64,000 nt of DNA from Undaria pinnatifida. Its lineage: Eukaryota; Sar; Phaeophyceae; Laminariales; Alariaceae. Of the stretch, positions 20,833 through 31,169 are shown piece after piece. The translations under genes were made by a program, and so were the position numbers. The notes under the pieces are model-generated. The model was not told where the DNA came from, made no database searches, and saw only the letters and a list, made by a program, of their open reading frames with translations. The number at the start of each line of letters is the position of its first letter. Positions within the stretch are counted from its first letter, which is position 1. The DNA lies in contig JABAKD010000026.1 of NCBI GenBank assembly GCA_012845835.1, positions 11,408,334 through 11,472,333 of the forward strand. Direction: 5' to 3'.

Positions 20833-21231
20833 CTAAATAGGGATAGGACCATTTTGCCTATCAACGAAGTGACGGGTTTCCAGCCAGGAGTCATCGGGAT
20901 AATTCAATCGGTAGCGCCGTAGAGCACAGCCCTTGTCGTAGAAGATCAATTCCGGTCGGCTGGCGGGGTCTTCCCAGATGGAGTTCAGGCAACCGGCCAC
21001 GACCTCCATCCCCTCGTGTTCCCACAAAGGACCCAACCCGGCGATGATGCCGCAGTTCAGAGTCGCTATGAAGTATCCGTGCGTGTAATGGGTGGAAAAC
21101 AGCAGCCGGAGTTGTCGCGCTCCGTAGGGCTTGGCTCCGCGTGGGATGGTGACATTTCCAGCATCACGGTCGGGTAGGTAAGCGACCAGGACGTCCGTTG
21201 CAGCGACGGCCAGGGCATGGGAGAGAACGTG
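20833..21231 (-). pseudogene. KDZ-type (Kyakuja-Dileera-Zisupton) transposase relic
   Basis: One open frame of about 130 codons with no start codon reads VLVAYLPDRDAGNVTI, PRGAKPYGARQLRLLFSTHY, GIIAGLGPLWEHEGMEVV, NSIWEDPASRPELIFYDKGC and YPDDSWLETRHFVDR. The FYDKGC / HFVDR succession and the Trp-Glu-His-Glu-Gly segment are what I recall for KDZ transposases. The frame is closed by TGA upstream (21232-21234) and TAG downstream. Nothing recognisable extends it, so it is a fragment. Confidence 0.6.
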
Positions 21232-21299
21232 TCAGTAGTGCAAATAATCCATGGAAGAGGGTGGAACGCTTGCATGGTGCGATCGTCAATTGGTGACTC

Positions 21300-23200
21300 G
21301 AATGGCACGCGACGTTAGCTACATGGCTGGACGTAAACGGCTTCTTAGGCCGCCTGCTAAACGGCTACTTGGCAATATCTATTCTTCCTGCTAAACCGTA
21401 GGTATGGACTACATGACGTCGAACCTGCGCCCGCGCAGAAAAACTGGAGGAAACAGTGGAATCTTCGCGATATTTCTTTTCAACGAGATCGTCACGAGGC
21501 CTACATCGTTATGTTTCGGCGCGTGGAGGTCGCCACACGTCCCTTGTAAACATACAACGTCATGAGTCGTGGATTGAAGTTGGCAGGCGTGGGGTGCATG
21601 GGTTGTGTTGTTGTCGTCGTGCGTGTTTGGCGTCTTAAGGCCGTGCTGCCTCCGGTGCATCCCTGATCTTGATGTCTGTTCCGGAATGCGATGCACGTCA
21701 TGGACAAGTCGACCTGACCGCGGCTTGCAGATGCACCATACCCGTCAAAGGACACGCGCGCCGGTGACCCTAATCCCGATATATGAAGGTGTGTCGCACG
21801 AACGTCGGGGTCGGTGGGTGGCCGTTGTTATGGTCTTCATTTGCAAGCATTGCCTTCATCGTACCAACTAACACCGATTTTGCAATAAGCCCGGGAGAGT
21901 AGATCATCAGAACCGCGGAAAAGCCCCCGGGCCACCGTGGCTTCGTCGACGTCTCCCCCGTCATCGTACCTCCGTCACTGTAGTTCAGCGTTTCCTAAGC
22001 ACAGAAGAGGACGTGTCAGTATATATTGGCAGAAGGAATTATGATGTAGCACGCCGGTACCAGTACCACGAAATGAGGTGGGCGAACCACCAATGACGCA
22101 CACACTTAAGGCAAACGATGACCACGTAGACTCGGTGGAAAGCGTGGGTTACGCCCGTGCTGTGTCTCGTTGCTGGCGGCAACTGCGTCAGGACGAGAAC
22201 GGAGGCTGTTCGATGGTTAGGCGGGGCTTTCACTTCGACAGTCCACAACTACGATCAAACAACCTCGTCACGTCTTGTAAGGGAAATAACTTGCCTCATA
22301 TATGGTACGAGAAACCGTCGGGGTTGAGGGCGACTTATTCTTGCAAGGATCTCCAGCTTATAGAGCGCGTGCCAACATTTCACCCGGCGTCGTTTTCATT
22401 TCAAATTCGTCATAACTACAGTGGGTGCGGCAGGCTTCAGAGCTTTGGGTGTTGTGATTGAAACCGTCTTTAGAAGCGAGTGGAGGTAGAGCTCTCTGCA
22501 TACACAGCACAAAGCACTCACTCTTCGTAACGGGTGATTTTTCGGCGTTGACCTGAACACTGACTACCGGCTGGATAGTTGGCGGTTACCGACAAATAAA
22601 TAATTGCGAATTAGCCAGCGGGCATTTACAGCGGCCGATACAGAGGTTCAACACCTATGTTATGGATAGCACAGCAACTGTTGGTAAATTCGTGACTTCT
22701 GGAAAAAGAGATATTGTATTAATCAGACCTTGGTCTGGAGAGACAGGTCGGGAAGTGGAGTGAACGAGTGGGGTGAGCACAAAGGTTGCGGGCTCCCACG
22801 CCACTTCGGAAAGATAAACACAATCGGACCCATGCAATGTACAGATCACGGCAATAAGCCGTTAATTCGACCTCTAGCAACAATACGGGAGTATTCTAAC
22901 TGAGAATTGTCCGATGTACCATACATGCTCCTACGGTCCAATACATAACCCTTAGGTGTGTACAATCTACCGAACTAACGCAACACCACAAAGAGTATTC
23001 CAATGTGCTAGCTGGGCAACCTCAGATCGACAGTTCCGCTATTCAAACCATCCAATCAGATGTTTTACCGCAACTCATTCGATACACACGGCCGCTATCA
23101 CGAACGCCCTCCCTAGGGGCTGTTGTATCTACCAGACCAAAAACTTATACCAAAGAAAAAAAAAAGAAACGACTCAGACTTCTACTTCTCATCCCTCGAG
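21300..23200. other. No gene recognised
   Basis: This is sequence between two transposon relics. Open frames are short, overlapping and without motifs. It may contain remains of the KDZ element or of the copia 3' LTR, but I cannot show either. Confidence 0.35.
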
Positions 23201-23300
23201 CAGAGTGCAAAGTCGCGGTGAACTTCAAAATGATCTCTCGGCATAGCCTTCGTGAAGATGTCCGCATGCTGGTTTTCGCTGGGAACGTGCGTGACCTTGA

Positions 23301-25190
23301 TCAGACCCTCCTGGGCAAATTCCTTAGAAAGTGGTGCCTCACGTCGATGTGCTTACTCCTACTCGAGCTAAGCGGATTCTCTGCAGGCGCAATCGCTCCT
23401 TTGTTGTGCTCAAGGACGTCGATCGTACGAGGCTTACTACTAGGTCTCAGGAACTGAAGCATTCCGTTCACAAACAGAGCCTCCTTCACAGTATCGCCCA
23501 TCGCAAGATTCTCTGCTTCAGAAGTCGACTGTGAAACGCATTTTTGCGTTCTAGAAATCCAAACCACAAGCATCGCAGCCACAAACACCATCGCCCCCGA
23601 AACTGATCTACGGTCAGTGGCCTTGCTCGCAAAGTCGGCATCTACGTACACCAACGTGCCTGCGTCTACCGAACTGTCCTGCTTGAACTTCAAAGTTAGA
23701 TGCGCCGTTTTCAGAAGATAATTCAGGATCTTCTGGGCTGCCTTCCAGTGGCTTCTCTTTGGCTCGTGAGAGTGCCTCGTCAAAGCCCGCACAGCATTCG
23801 AGATGTCGGGCCTCGTCTGGCTGGCGATCCACATCAGGCTCCCCACCACCTCTCGGAACGGCACATCTCCTGCCCCGTCATCCTCCTTCAAGGACCTGTT
23901 ATGGTTGGCAATGGAAGCAGGGATCGAATTGGTGCGACAAATTTTGAATTTCTCGAGAACCCTCCTGATGTAACTCTCTTGAGAAATCTCAATCGTGCCA
24001 GCCTCGCGGTCGCGAATACATTCGCAACCAAGAAAAAACTTGACCTCACCCCAATTCTTCGTAGGAAGAGAGTCACCTAGTGCGTTCACAACCACCTTAG
24101 CCAGACTCTTAGTTCCTGCGTACAGAATATCATCCACATGAATCGCAACCATCCTCACCACCTCGTTTCCCATCATGAAACGCAAGACACAGGGGTCAGA
24201 CATTGACTGCTCGAAACCAATCCTCTTCAGGTCCGACGCCAGCCTCTTGTAGAATGTTCTAGATGCCTTTTTCAACCCATACAAACTCTTGTTCAAACGG
24301 GCAACCTTTCCTGACATCGAACCGCAGCCAGGAGGCAACTTCATGAACACCTCGTAACCCAATTCCGACTTAACAAACACTTGCTCAATATCCCAGTGGA
24401 GTGATTCCAAGTTGTACTTGCACGCCAACGCTACTAACAATCGCTGAGATGCAGCATTTGCGGTAGGCGAGAGAGTCTCAAGATAGTCCACACCATACTT
24501 CTTCTGCTTGAAGCCCTTCGCTACAAGCCTAGCCTTGGTCTTTACTATCTTCCCTGTTTTGTCTGCTTTCCATTTGAAAACCCATCTAGCATCAATCACA
24601 TTACAGCCTACTGGGACCTTTACTGCCAACGTGAACGTTCCTGCTCTTATCAAGCCTTCAATTTCGGCAGACCTGGCTACCTCCACAATCTTGGCGTTCT
24701 TTGATTGCTGTGCTTCTTGATAGTTACCAGGCTCTGACTCAACATCCTGAACCAGTTCTTTCGGCAATTCGATTTGGTCGCCTGCTCTGTGCTCCGCTAC
24801 AAGTCCATATACTATCTCTGATGCGGAGATGGGTCCTAGGGTGGCCACAAGGTCGGGTACGCTCTGCTGGTTAACTGCACGGGTTTGCACGCGAGTTTTA
24901 CCGTCTCTTACTTCATCATTCTCACGCGCAGGAGTATTAAAGTCAGCAAGCTCAGCGGCATGCCGCGGGCGACGAGTGGCTGGAGGGGGTGCCTCCGCCT
25001 CTACCGGCCCTCCCGATCCAATCGACTCTACATCATCCTGCCCTCTCGGCCCAATCGACTCTACCTCATCATCCCCTCCCGGATTCCCCATCTCTACCTC
25101 CCCTGCCTTCTGCCCTCCCTGCCCCTCCCCACCAGTCTCAGGCGCTGGAGAAGACAAAGAGGGAGCTGCTTTATCAGAGGAATTGTTCAC
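23301..25190 (-). pseudogene. copia reverse transcriptase-RNase H
   Basis: About 629 codons are open. An acidic, Pro/Gly-rich linker covers residues 1-110. RT motifs are NVIDARWVFKWKADKTGKI, KARLVAKGFKQKKYGVDYLE, HWDIEQVFVKSEL, LNKSLYGLKKASRTF and VAIHVDDILYAG. RNase H motifs are VYVDADFASKATDRRSVSG, CVSQSTSEAENLAM and SSRSKHIDVRHHFLR. The polymerase motif is H-V-D-D rather than the usual Y-V-D-D. One base appears missing after HHFLR (near 23323). The frame then resumes as EFAQEGLIKVTHVPSENQHA and DIFTKA, the normal RNase H tail, down to about 23225. Confidence 0.93.
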
Positions 25191-25237
25191 GGGCGAAGAC
25201 GGTTCAGAGGGGGAAGATGAAACAGAGGGGGATTGGC

Positions 25238-25830
25238 CTACACTGCATCAACACTGACAACCGCATCGATTCTTGTACAAGAAGCCGTTACATCACGTCG
25301 TAATGTGTGTGGGTAAACTCTCCCGACAATCGGCCATACCTCGGCTTCTACATCGTCGTCACTCTCCTCCCCTCTCTCCTCTGCGACCTCTATCGGCAAG
25401 GAAGGTTTCAGCGGAGGGAGCTGTGACGGCAACACCTCCCACGTCATATCTCTCGTTTCCTGAATAGTCCCAGCCCTCGTAAGTTTTCTATGACAATCAC
25501 GGGGGTGGTCTTTCGAAGGACCGACATAAAGCAACTCTCACTCTTCGGCAACAGCTTCGACGGTCGCTGCCACCTGCAGTACGCCGGTTTCAAAAACGGA
25601 TACGGTCTAGCAGGACGAGGTTCTCCATACCACGTCTCATACGGTGACTTAGACTCAGGGTTAGTGGAACATGGGGTGTGGTTCATTGCTCCGCAAGCCC
25701 AGTGCATAGCTTCAGCCCAGAGTTTGTCAGTCTTAGGTAACTGCACATGCCCAAAAAGAACTTTCGCTTGAATACGAGCCGCCATCGCGGCCTCCTCAAT
25801 CAATCCCATCCCGCGCTCTGCAACACCATT
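25238..25830 (-). pseudogene. copia integrase C-terminus and linker to RT
   Basis: NGVAERGMGLIEEAAMAARI continues to HWACGAMNHTPC and SPYETWYGEPR. In another frame come VGPSKDHPRDCHRKL and TIQETRDMTWEVLP, the copia 'xGYS...GY...R...SRDVxFDE'-type segment. An acidic Pro/Ser-rich linker follows toward the RT. Confidence 0.75.
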
Positions 25831-25833
25831 TTA

Positions 25834-26362
25834 TTGCGGACGATTAGCAGGAGTGAACTTTTGTTTGATCCAAAGCTCATTGCACACAAATGCGAATTCC
25901 CCCCCCGAAAAACTACCCCCCATTGTCAGATTTAACAATCTCAACCAATGATGGGATCCCGTCAGCACGCACACTCGCAAGAAAACTTCGGAAAGCACTG
26001 CCAGCGTCTGATCTATTTATCAGGAAATACATCCATGCACGCTTTGAGGAATGATCCTTCACAATCATGGGGTAACGTTGACCCCCTACGGACGCAACGC
26101 CCTTCCTCCCTCCCAGGTCAACAAAAACTCTACCCAACTTTTTACCTGATCTACGTTTAGTTTCATGAGAAATTTCTTTCCTAATAGCCTTCGACATTGA
26201 ACATCCCGTACAAGTATGCATGTCACCAACCAACTCGATACCTAGTCGCTTTGCAGTAGTACGAAGCAATCCCTCGTGCGGATGAGCATAAACGTTGTGA
26301 AACTCGTTCACATCCATCGTGGTTTCATGCTTGGGGTATGAAGGAGTGAGGGCAGCCAACAC
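25834..26362 (-). pseudogene. copia integrase N-terminus and catalytic core (broken)
   Basis: The HHCC zinc-binding module is visible as HNVYAHPHEGLL and CTGCSMSKA. The core acidic residues are in VFVDLGG and IVKSDNGG. The frame meets TAG at 25913-25915. A run of eight G (complement of 25899-25906) then shifts the frame before GGEFAFVCNELW, and TAA at 25831-25833 replaces the codon after RPQ in the RPQxNGVAERG motif. The integrase is therefore dead. Confidence 0.85.
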
Positions 26363-26398
26363 CGTACCATTAGAATCTTCTCCTAGACGATACGCAGT

Positions 26399-26776
26399 CT
26401 AAATCAGCATGCCATCGAAGTTCTGAAAAGTAACTTGTCCTTGAAAAGCAGTCATAACACCATCAGGACCACCAAGACCATTCCATGACTCGCCATCAAA
26501 CTCTGTGCTCGGAGAAAAGAGGTTGTATCCCAAGTTAGGGGAGTACAACACGTTCTTCAGCTCTACTGAAAACTCGCTGTCAGCAGTCACAAACACCAAC
26601 TCCAGTGTTCCAGAGAATTCTACCTTACAAGACACGCCACCGATCTCGTTAACTTTCTTTTGGCAAGGCTTCAAATCCTTCATGCAAGCGAAGGAATCTG
26701 TCATGTGAAAAGCAGTGCCCGTGTCCGCATACCAATCCTCAAAATATTTAGACTTGTTGACAGTGTTCATAGTCAT
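26399..26776 (-). pseudogene. copia aspartic protease
   Basis: It encodes WYADTGTAFHMTD, in the place of the usual W-x-x-D-S-G-A-x-x-H-M-T motif, then KNVLYSPNLGYNLFSP, the conserved V-L-x-V-P-x-L-x-x-N-L-L-S strand. The catalytic triplet is DTG rather than the DSG commonest in copia. DTG is the retroviral form and could be active, but stops flank the segment. Confidence 0.8.
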
Positions 26777-26834
26777 ACCCTTGCCTTGTTGACAGCGCTC
26801 AAAATCAGATCATCTCGTGATGTTAGCAGACACT

Positions 26835-27140
26835 TTAAACCAGGAACATCATATTGCCCAACTTTTCACGTGCCTGCACAGTCACATCATTCCGACGTGC
26901 TAGCAGACACTCCAAATAAGGAACGTCATACCTCTCACCGCTCTCATCCTCGACGGCCTCGGATTTCCCAGTCTGTGCGGGATGAGCGATGATGCGAGCC
27001 AGGCAGTCCTTCCTCAAGTGACCCTTCTCCCCACACTTGAAGCACTTCCCCTGAAAAATCTTTTTCTTGGACGAATCAGACTCGGAGTTAGACTTCGGCT
27101 TGTTGTGCTGCTTGCTACTACTCCTCTTTGTCCTAAACAC
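26835..27140 (-). pseudogene. copia CCHC zinc-knuckle region
   Basis: A basic Ser/Lys-rich stretch is followed by CFKCGEKGHLRKDC, a perfect C-x2-C-x4-H-x4-C nucleic-acid-binding knuckle. This is the gag-pol junction region of the same element, separated from gag by a stop. Confidence 0.85.
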
Positions 27141-27206
27141 CAGAGCAACACTACTGTGTTTCTTCGAACCACCCTGTGCCTGCGAGTCTAGGTAACGCTC
27201 ATGTAC

Positions 27207-27521
27207 TTAAGTCTCGATGAACGATTGGTCATTCGGACAGAACACCACAAAAGTCTCACGCAAAGTCTTGTACTCGTGCGACAGCCCTTCAAGCATCAGA
27301 TAGCACATCTCCCTGCCATATTTCTTGACTTCACGCATCTGCAGAACACCAAGCGTCTCTCTCATGGATGCAAATAAGGTTACGGGATTTTCGTTCGAGC
27401 GCATGCGCAGTGACTTCAGTTTCTCCTTCTTCTGCACACGAATCTGACTCTGGCTCAACGGCAAAAAAAGATCATTTAGCACACGAAACGCCTTGCTGGG
27501 GGAACACGCGTGCCTAGCCAT
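27207..27521 (-). pseudogene. copia gag fragment
   Basis: It starts with ATG at 27521 and encodes about 104 residues, including RVQKKEKLKSLRMRSNENPV, TLFASMRETLGVL and MLEGLSHEYKTLRETF. The pattern of a short helix-rich domain with 'LP..Y' style motifs matches copia gag polyproteins (UBN2/retrotran_gag type). It ends in a stop before the zinc knuckle, so it is truncated relative to an intact gag-pol frame. Confidence 0.7.
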
Positions 27522-27794
27522 TGTTTTCAGACTATCTTTCTTCTAGCAGTCGAACAGATACCACCAAGCCATCTCTGTATATCGAACAGAAATGTTCAGG
27601 TGAAATCTGCCCGTGTGTACCCCTATTATACCCCATGATATGCTACGTCACATTGAACTGCTGTACGCGCACATACACCAATAAACCTCTCCCCGGACGA
27701 TCGCTAGGAGGGGGAAACGCGAGGGGGGGGGGGGGTGATGGGGGAGGGGGGGCATTGTCATGTACATGGCCGTAGCGCGGAAGACTAAAGAACC

Positions 27795-27912
27795 TCGCAC
27801 CCCTACTATGCCGGGACGGATCACGCCGGCATTTCACCGATCAGGCAGATGTTGCTTGCACCAAGCGCGAAGCGTCGTGAGGAGTTCGGCGAGTCGTACG
27901 AAGAATAAATAA
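27795..27912. repeat. Family F repeat, copy 1
   Basis: It shares CTATGCCGGGACGGA, CAGGCAGATGTTGCTTGC, ACCAAGCGCGAAGC and GTTCGGCGAGTCG with copies at 35735-35845 and 51222-51392. No coding frame is conserved. It is a dispersed non-coding element of unknown class. Confidence 0.7.
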
Positions 27913-29690
27913 GCTGGATCCTCTAAATTAAAGTACTACTTGGGCGTGTGGCAGGGTGGAGGAGGAGGGAGAGCGGCGACGCTACCGTCCGCAATGACCA
28001 TACTTCGTATGTCCTTACAGGATCACAGGCGCTTGGGGGGAAGGGGGCTGCATAAGGTACAAGGGACATGCAAATTCTACCATGTTTCTAGAGTTTTAGG
28101 TCTCAACAGGTCCTCGCAATCGCGGAACCCTGTCACACTGTTTGCGCAAACGAGGTGGTAGATGATGTGCGGCGAGGTCGCGCTTGAGACGCGCATGACA
28201 CGACGGCAACGGTGTGCACATGCTACTTCCGAGGCTTCTGATAGCAGCGGTGTGCACCTAATACCTCCGAGGCTCCTGACCTCATGAGTTCCATACCTCT
28301 CCCATATGTACCTGATCTTTGAAGAAAAGATGCACGCTCAACCCGATGCTAAGCAATTCCGTTCGACCTAGATACACAACAAAAGAATGTTCTAAAACAC
28401 AACAGCTGTAAACCTCATACATGGACAGTAGGCAGTTCCTCAATGGAGGTGTCCCTTCAGCCGGCAACGATTTCTATTTCGGATGAAATTTTTAGACCGC
28501 GAGAGGAATTCCAAAATGGTGTTGGGTCAGATCTCTAGCTGCGGAGCCCCCGCTAGTCCGGGAACGCTTTGTCCGAGAGGTGGTACTCCTATACATGGTA
28601 CAAGGGCTCCGCATGGTTGCCGGCATACACCGGCACCCATGCTTCGGGTAGGGCAGGGCAGCGCTTCGAATTGTTCGATTCAATACTTGGTAGAGTAAAA
28701 AAGGTCACCACACACAATCATAGTCTGCGCGCACAGTATGTAAGGTAATGCCAAGAGCTCGATAAAGACTACCAGGTAACAACCATAACAATGTACTACT
28801 ATTAATAGCTACCGGTTTTCAAGTGAATCCGATCCCGAGATTCATTGATCAGATTTCGATCGGATAAATCCGAGCACACGCCGACTGACCTTTAGTCTGG
28901 CGACGAAACGTGTCGAGTGCGTTTCTTATGATAGTTTTACTCAGTCAAGCATTCGGGGCCAATAAGGTGACTGACCATCTCCGCTGCGTGTGATTAGATA
29001 AGTTGTACGGACCAATTGCATAATACAACAGCAGTCAGTCCAGATCGAGTCGATCGGTGCAACTTGCTTGGGTATCGTATTATTACAGCAGCAGTAATAC
29101 ACTTCACTTCTCTTCTTTTTCCCATCCCATTTATTGTGATACTCACATTACTCTCACCCTCCGAATGCAGTAGTAAAACTTAGATCCGGGGTCATATAGC
29201 GGGCTCCCGTTCCCCCTCCCCATTACGGTATCTGCCCTAATTTTTACCCTCGGAGAAGAATTAAGTATTTTCTTCCCTCCTCGTCGATTCACGTCGATTT
29301 GCACCAACCCACGCTGCTAGGCGATTTCAATGCTCAGTTAGTTGATATTTTTTTCCCTCCATTTATATCTGCAAATAAACAAAGCCAACTAAGCTCACAA
29401 GGGAGTGATTCTACGATAGCCCCCCCCAAAACCAGCGATTTTCTTGAACGAACGTATCACGGCTGCTCGACACAAGGAAGGATACTTCTGAAAATAAAGC
29501 ACATCCATACATTTTCCTGTGTGCAAGGTCTATCGATCGATGACTCGGGGTGTCGAGGGACGCCGCATTTCAGGAGATACGGGTGGAGAGCTGGTTTTGA
29601 AACCGACGATTTCGTTGAAGAAACGTCGGGGGGGCTACCGCAGAACGAGTCAAGGGTGGTTATTTAACTCAATCAAGGGCCAACGCTAGT
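27913..29690. other. No gene recognised
   Basis: No open frame with a motif was found. GATTCATTGATCAGATTTCG-like and CAGTAATAC-like short repeats occur near 28850-29100. From 29520 to 29620 a segment with GAGCTGGTTTTGAAACCGAC matches the complement of 46520-46610, marking another dispersed repeat. Confidence 0.4.
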
Positions 29691-29733
29691 ACTATTAAGC
29701 TAACTCCACTAGACCACCGGGGCGACCGGCTGT
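29690..29733 (-). repeat. tRNA-like 5' half (A box)
   Basis: The minus strand reads GGTCGCCCCGGTGGTCTAGT then GGAGTTAGC, with TGGTCTAGTGG a near-consensus A box. It faces away from the SINE that starts a few bases further right, so two tRNA-like heads sit back to back. Confidence 0.5.
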
Positions 29734-29735
29734 AT

Positions 29736-30012
29736 ATCACTCACTGCCCCGGTGGCATATCAGGTTATATCCTCGAGCCTGGTATAGGTCAGCTTCGTGA
29801 GTTCGAATCCCCCCAAGTGCGTACTCGAATAAATTTTCGTCTTGTGCACTACTTGACTTGCGGAAAGCTCGAGAGCGTGAGTTAGCAACAATCGATGAAA
29901 AATCGACGAGCTGTGGGATTGTTGAACCCTATGCGCGATATAAAAATAAGGAAAAAACCGGGGCGGAGTAGGGACGACACCTGTGACCACGGCTTGTATG
30001 TCCAGAAGCTGG
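29736..30012 (+). mobile_element. tRNA-derived SINE, copy 2
   Basis: The head is GCCCCGGTGGCATATCAGG with GAGTTCGAATCCCC as B box. The body includes CTTGTGCACTACTTGACTTG, AAAAATCGACGAGC, TGAACCCTATGCGCG and GACCACGGCTTGT. It matches 5580-5868 over its whole length in opposite orientation. Confidence 0.85.
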
Positions 30013-30639
30013 AAAATAGAAGTGCCAAAAATAACAATCACTAGAAGAGATGGTCAATCAGCAATTAGTAGCAAGAAAAGAACCACATTAAGTACGAAGC
30101 AACACAAATTTGTTTGTCAGTTACGTACCAACACACGACCGCTCGCACTTGACCGGCAAACGATCACAGCAACGGAGTCAGGGACCACAGCAACAACAGC
30201 CATCCTACTGTCTACTCACCACCACCTTCGTGCGGCGCAGTTTGACAACAGGAAGAGGAACTTGTATATAATACAACCCTTCCTTGAGGCCCCGTCGACG
30301 CAGCCACTCGCAATGCTGCTGTGTGGCTTTTCCTGGCGCAGTAAACGCAATCAGTACTACCTCCTCGTGCAGTCATGCGTGCGCTTGCCACGTCTATGCA
30401 CATGTATGTATGTACGCGTAACTACCAAAATTCAGCAAACAAATGCACTACTACTATGATCCCTACCGCAGTACCATGTTTTTGTTTACAGATAATATTA
30501 TTGTTTGTTTTGGGACGAAAGATGACGCCAATTTGGAAATAATGTCTTGCCAAGTTTTATGTTTTACTTCATCAACCCCTCCGTACATCAAGATCCGAAG
30601 AACAACTGGAGAGTACCGTTCAAAATACATATTTACATG

Positions 30640-30705
30640 AAGCCGGTGAGAACCGAACTCACGACACATGTCACTACCCACTGTCACTTGACTCAGCAAC
30701 ACTCA
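30640..30705 (-). repeat. tRNA-like fragment with B box
   Basis: The minus strand contains CGTGAGTTCGGTTCTCACCG, a T-arm-like hairpin with a GAGTTCGGTTCTC B box, preceded by a GTGGGTAGTG-type A-box remnant. It is probably a tRNA pseudogene or SINE head. Confidence 0.45.
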
Positions 30706-30902
30706 CAGCGAGTGGGTTATGCAAAAACCAACCAAATGTGTTTTCCAGTTCGTTAACTCCTTGCCACCGACTTTGCAAGAGCGATCCCCGGAGCTATCCC
30801 CTCTCCACGTACTACACAGTTAGTAGTACTCAGGAGAACACTAACAACTATCATACTTGTAACCATTCATAACGTATCCAGCGCGCACGCTCGTGAATAC
30901 CA

Positions 30903-30992
30903 AATATGATCTGCGTGAGAATCGTACTCACGACACACCCTTCGTTGGTTATATACAGTACAGCACTATACCCACTAAGCCGAAAGGAAACG
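30903..30992 (-). repeat. tRNA-like sequence (pseudo-tRNA)
   Basis: The minus strand reads TTCGGCTTAGTGGGTATAGT as a D-arm/A-box region and CGTGAGTACGATTCTCACG as a T-arm with loop. The acceptor stem does not pair cleanly, so I do not call a functional tRNA. Confidence 0.45.
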
Positions 30993-31169
30993 ACACACAG
31001 CAGCAGTAGCTACGATAGGGCAAGCGATTATAGGCGGCCATGAAGAAAGCATCGTCGGAAAGAAATTCAGATGCTACTATGGAAATTTTGTCCCTTTTTT
31101 ATTCGTTCAAGCTCTACATATGCCAATATCCAAGAGTATCTCGGGCGCATACCGCCCGAATACAAAAAA

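Larger units (their letters stand above)
23225..27521 (-). mobile_element. Decayed Ty1/copia LTR-retrotransposon
   Basis: Read on the minus strand the order is gag, CCHC knuckle, aspartic protease, integrase, reverse transcriptase and RNase H. Integrase before RT is diagnostic of Ty1/copia. Several stops and frameshifts break it. A TGGTATCTGTTCGACTGC sequence just upstream of gag (plus 27547-27564) resembles a primer-binding site. I could not find a matching LTR pair by eye. Confidence 0.9.

Noticed and set aside
22600-23220. 3' LTR of the copia element
   Set aside because: It is expected here, but no matching sequence was found upstream of gag (27540-28200). Without a pair I do not call LTRs.
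30903-30992. Functional tRNA gene
   Set aside because: A- and B-box-like words are present, but acceptor and anticodon stems do not pair well by eye.
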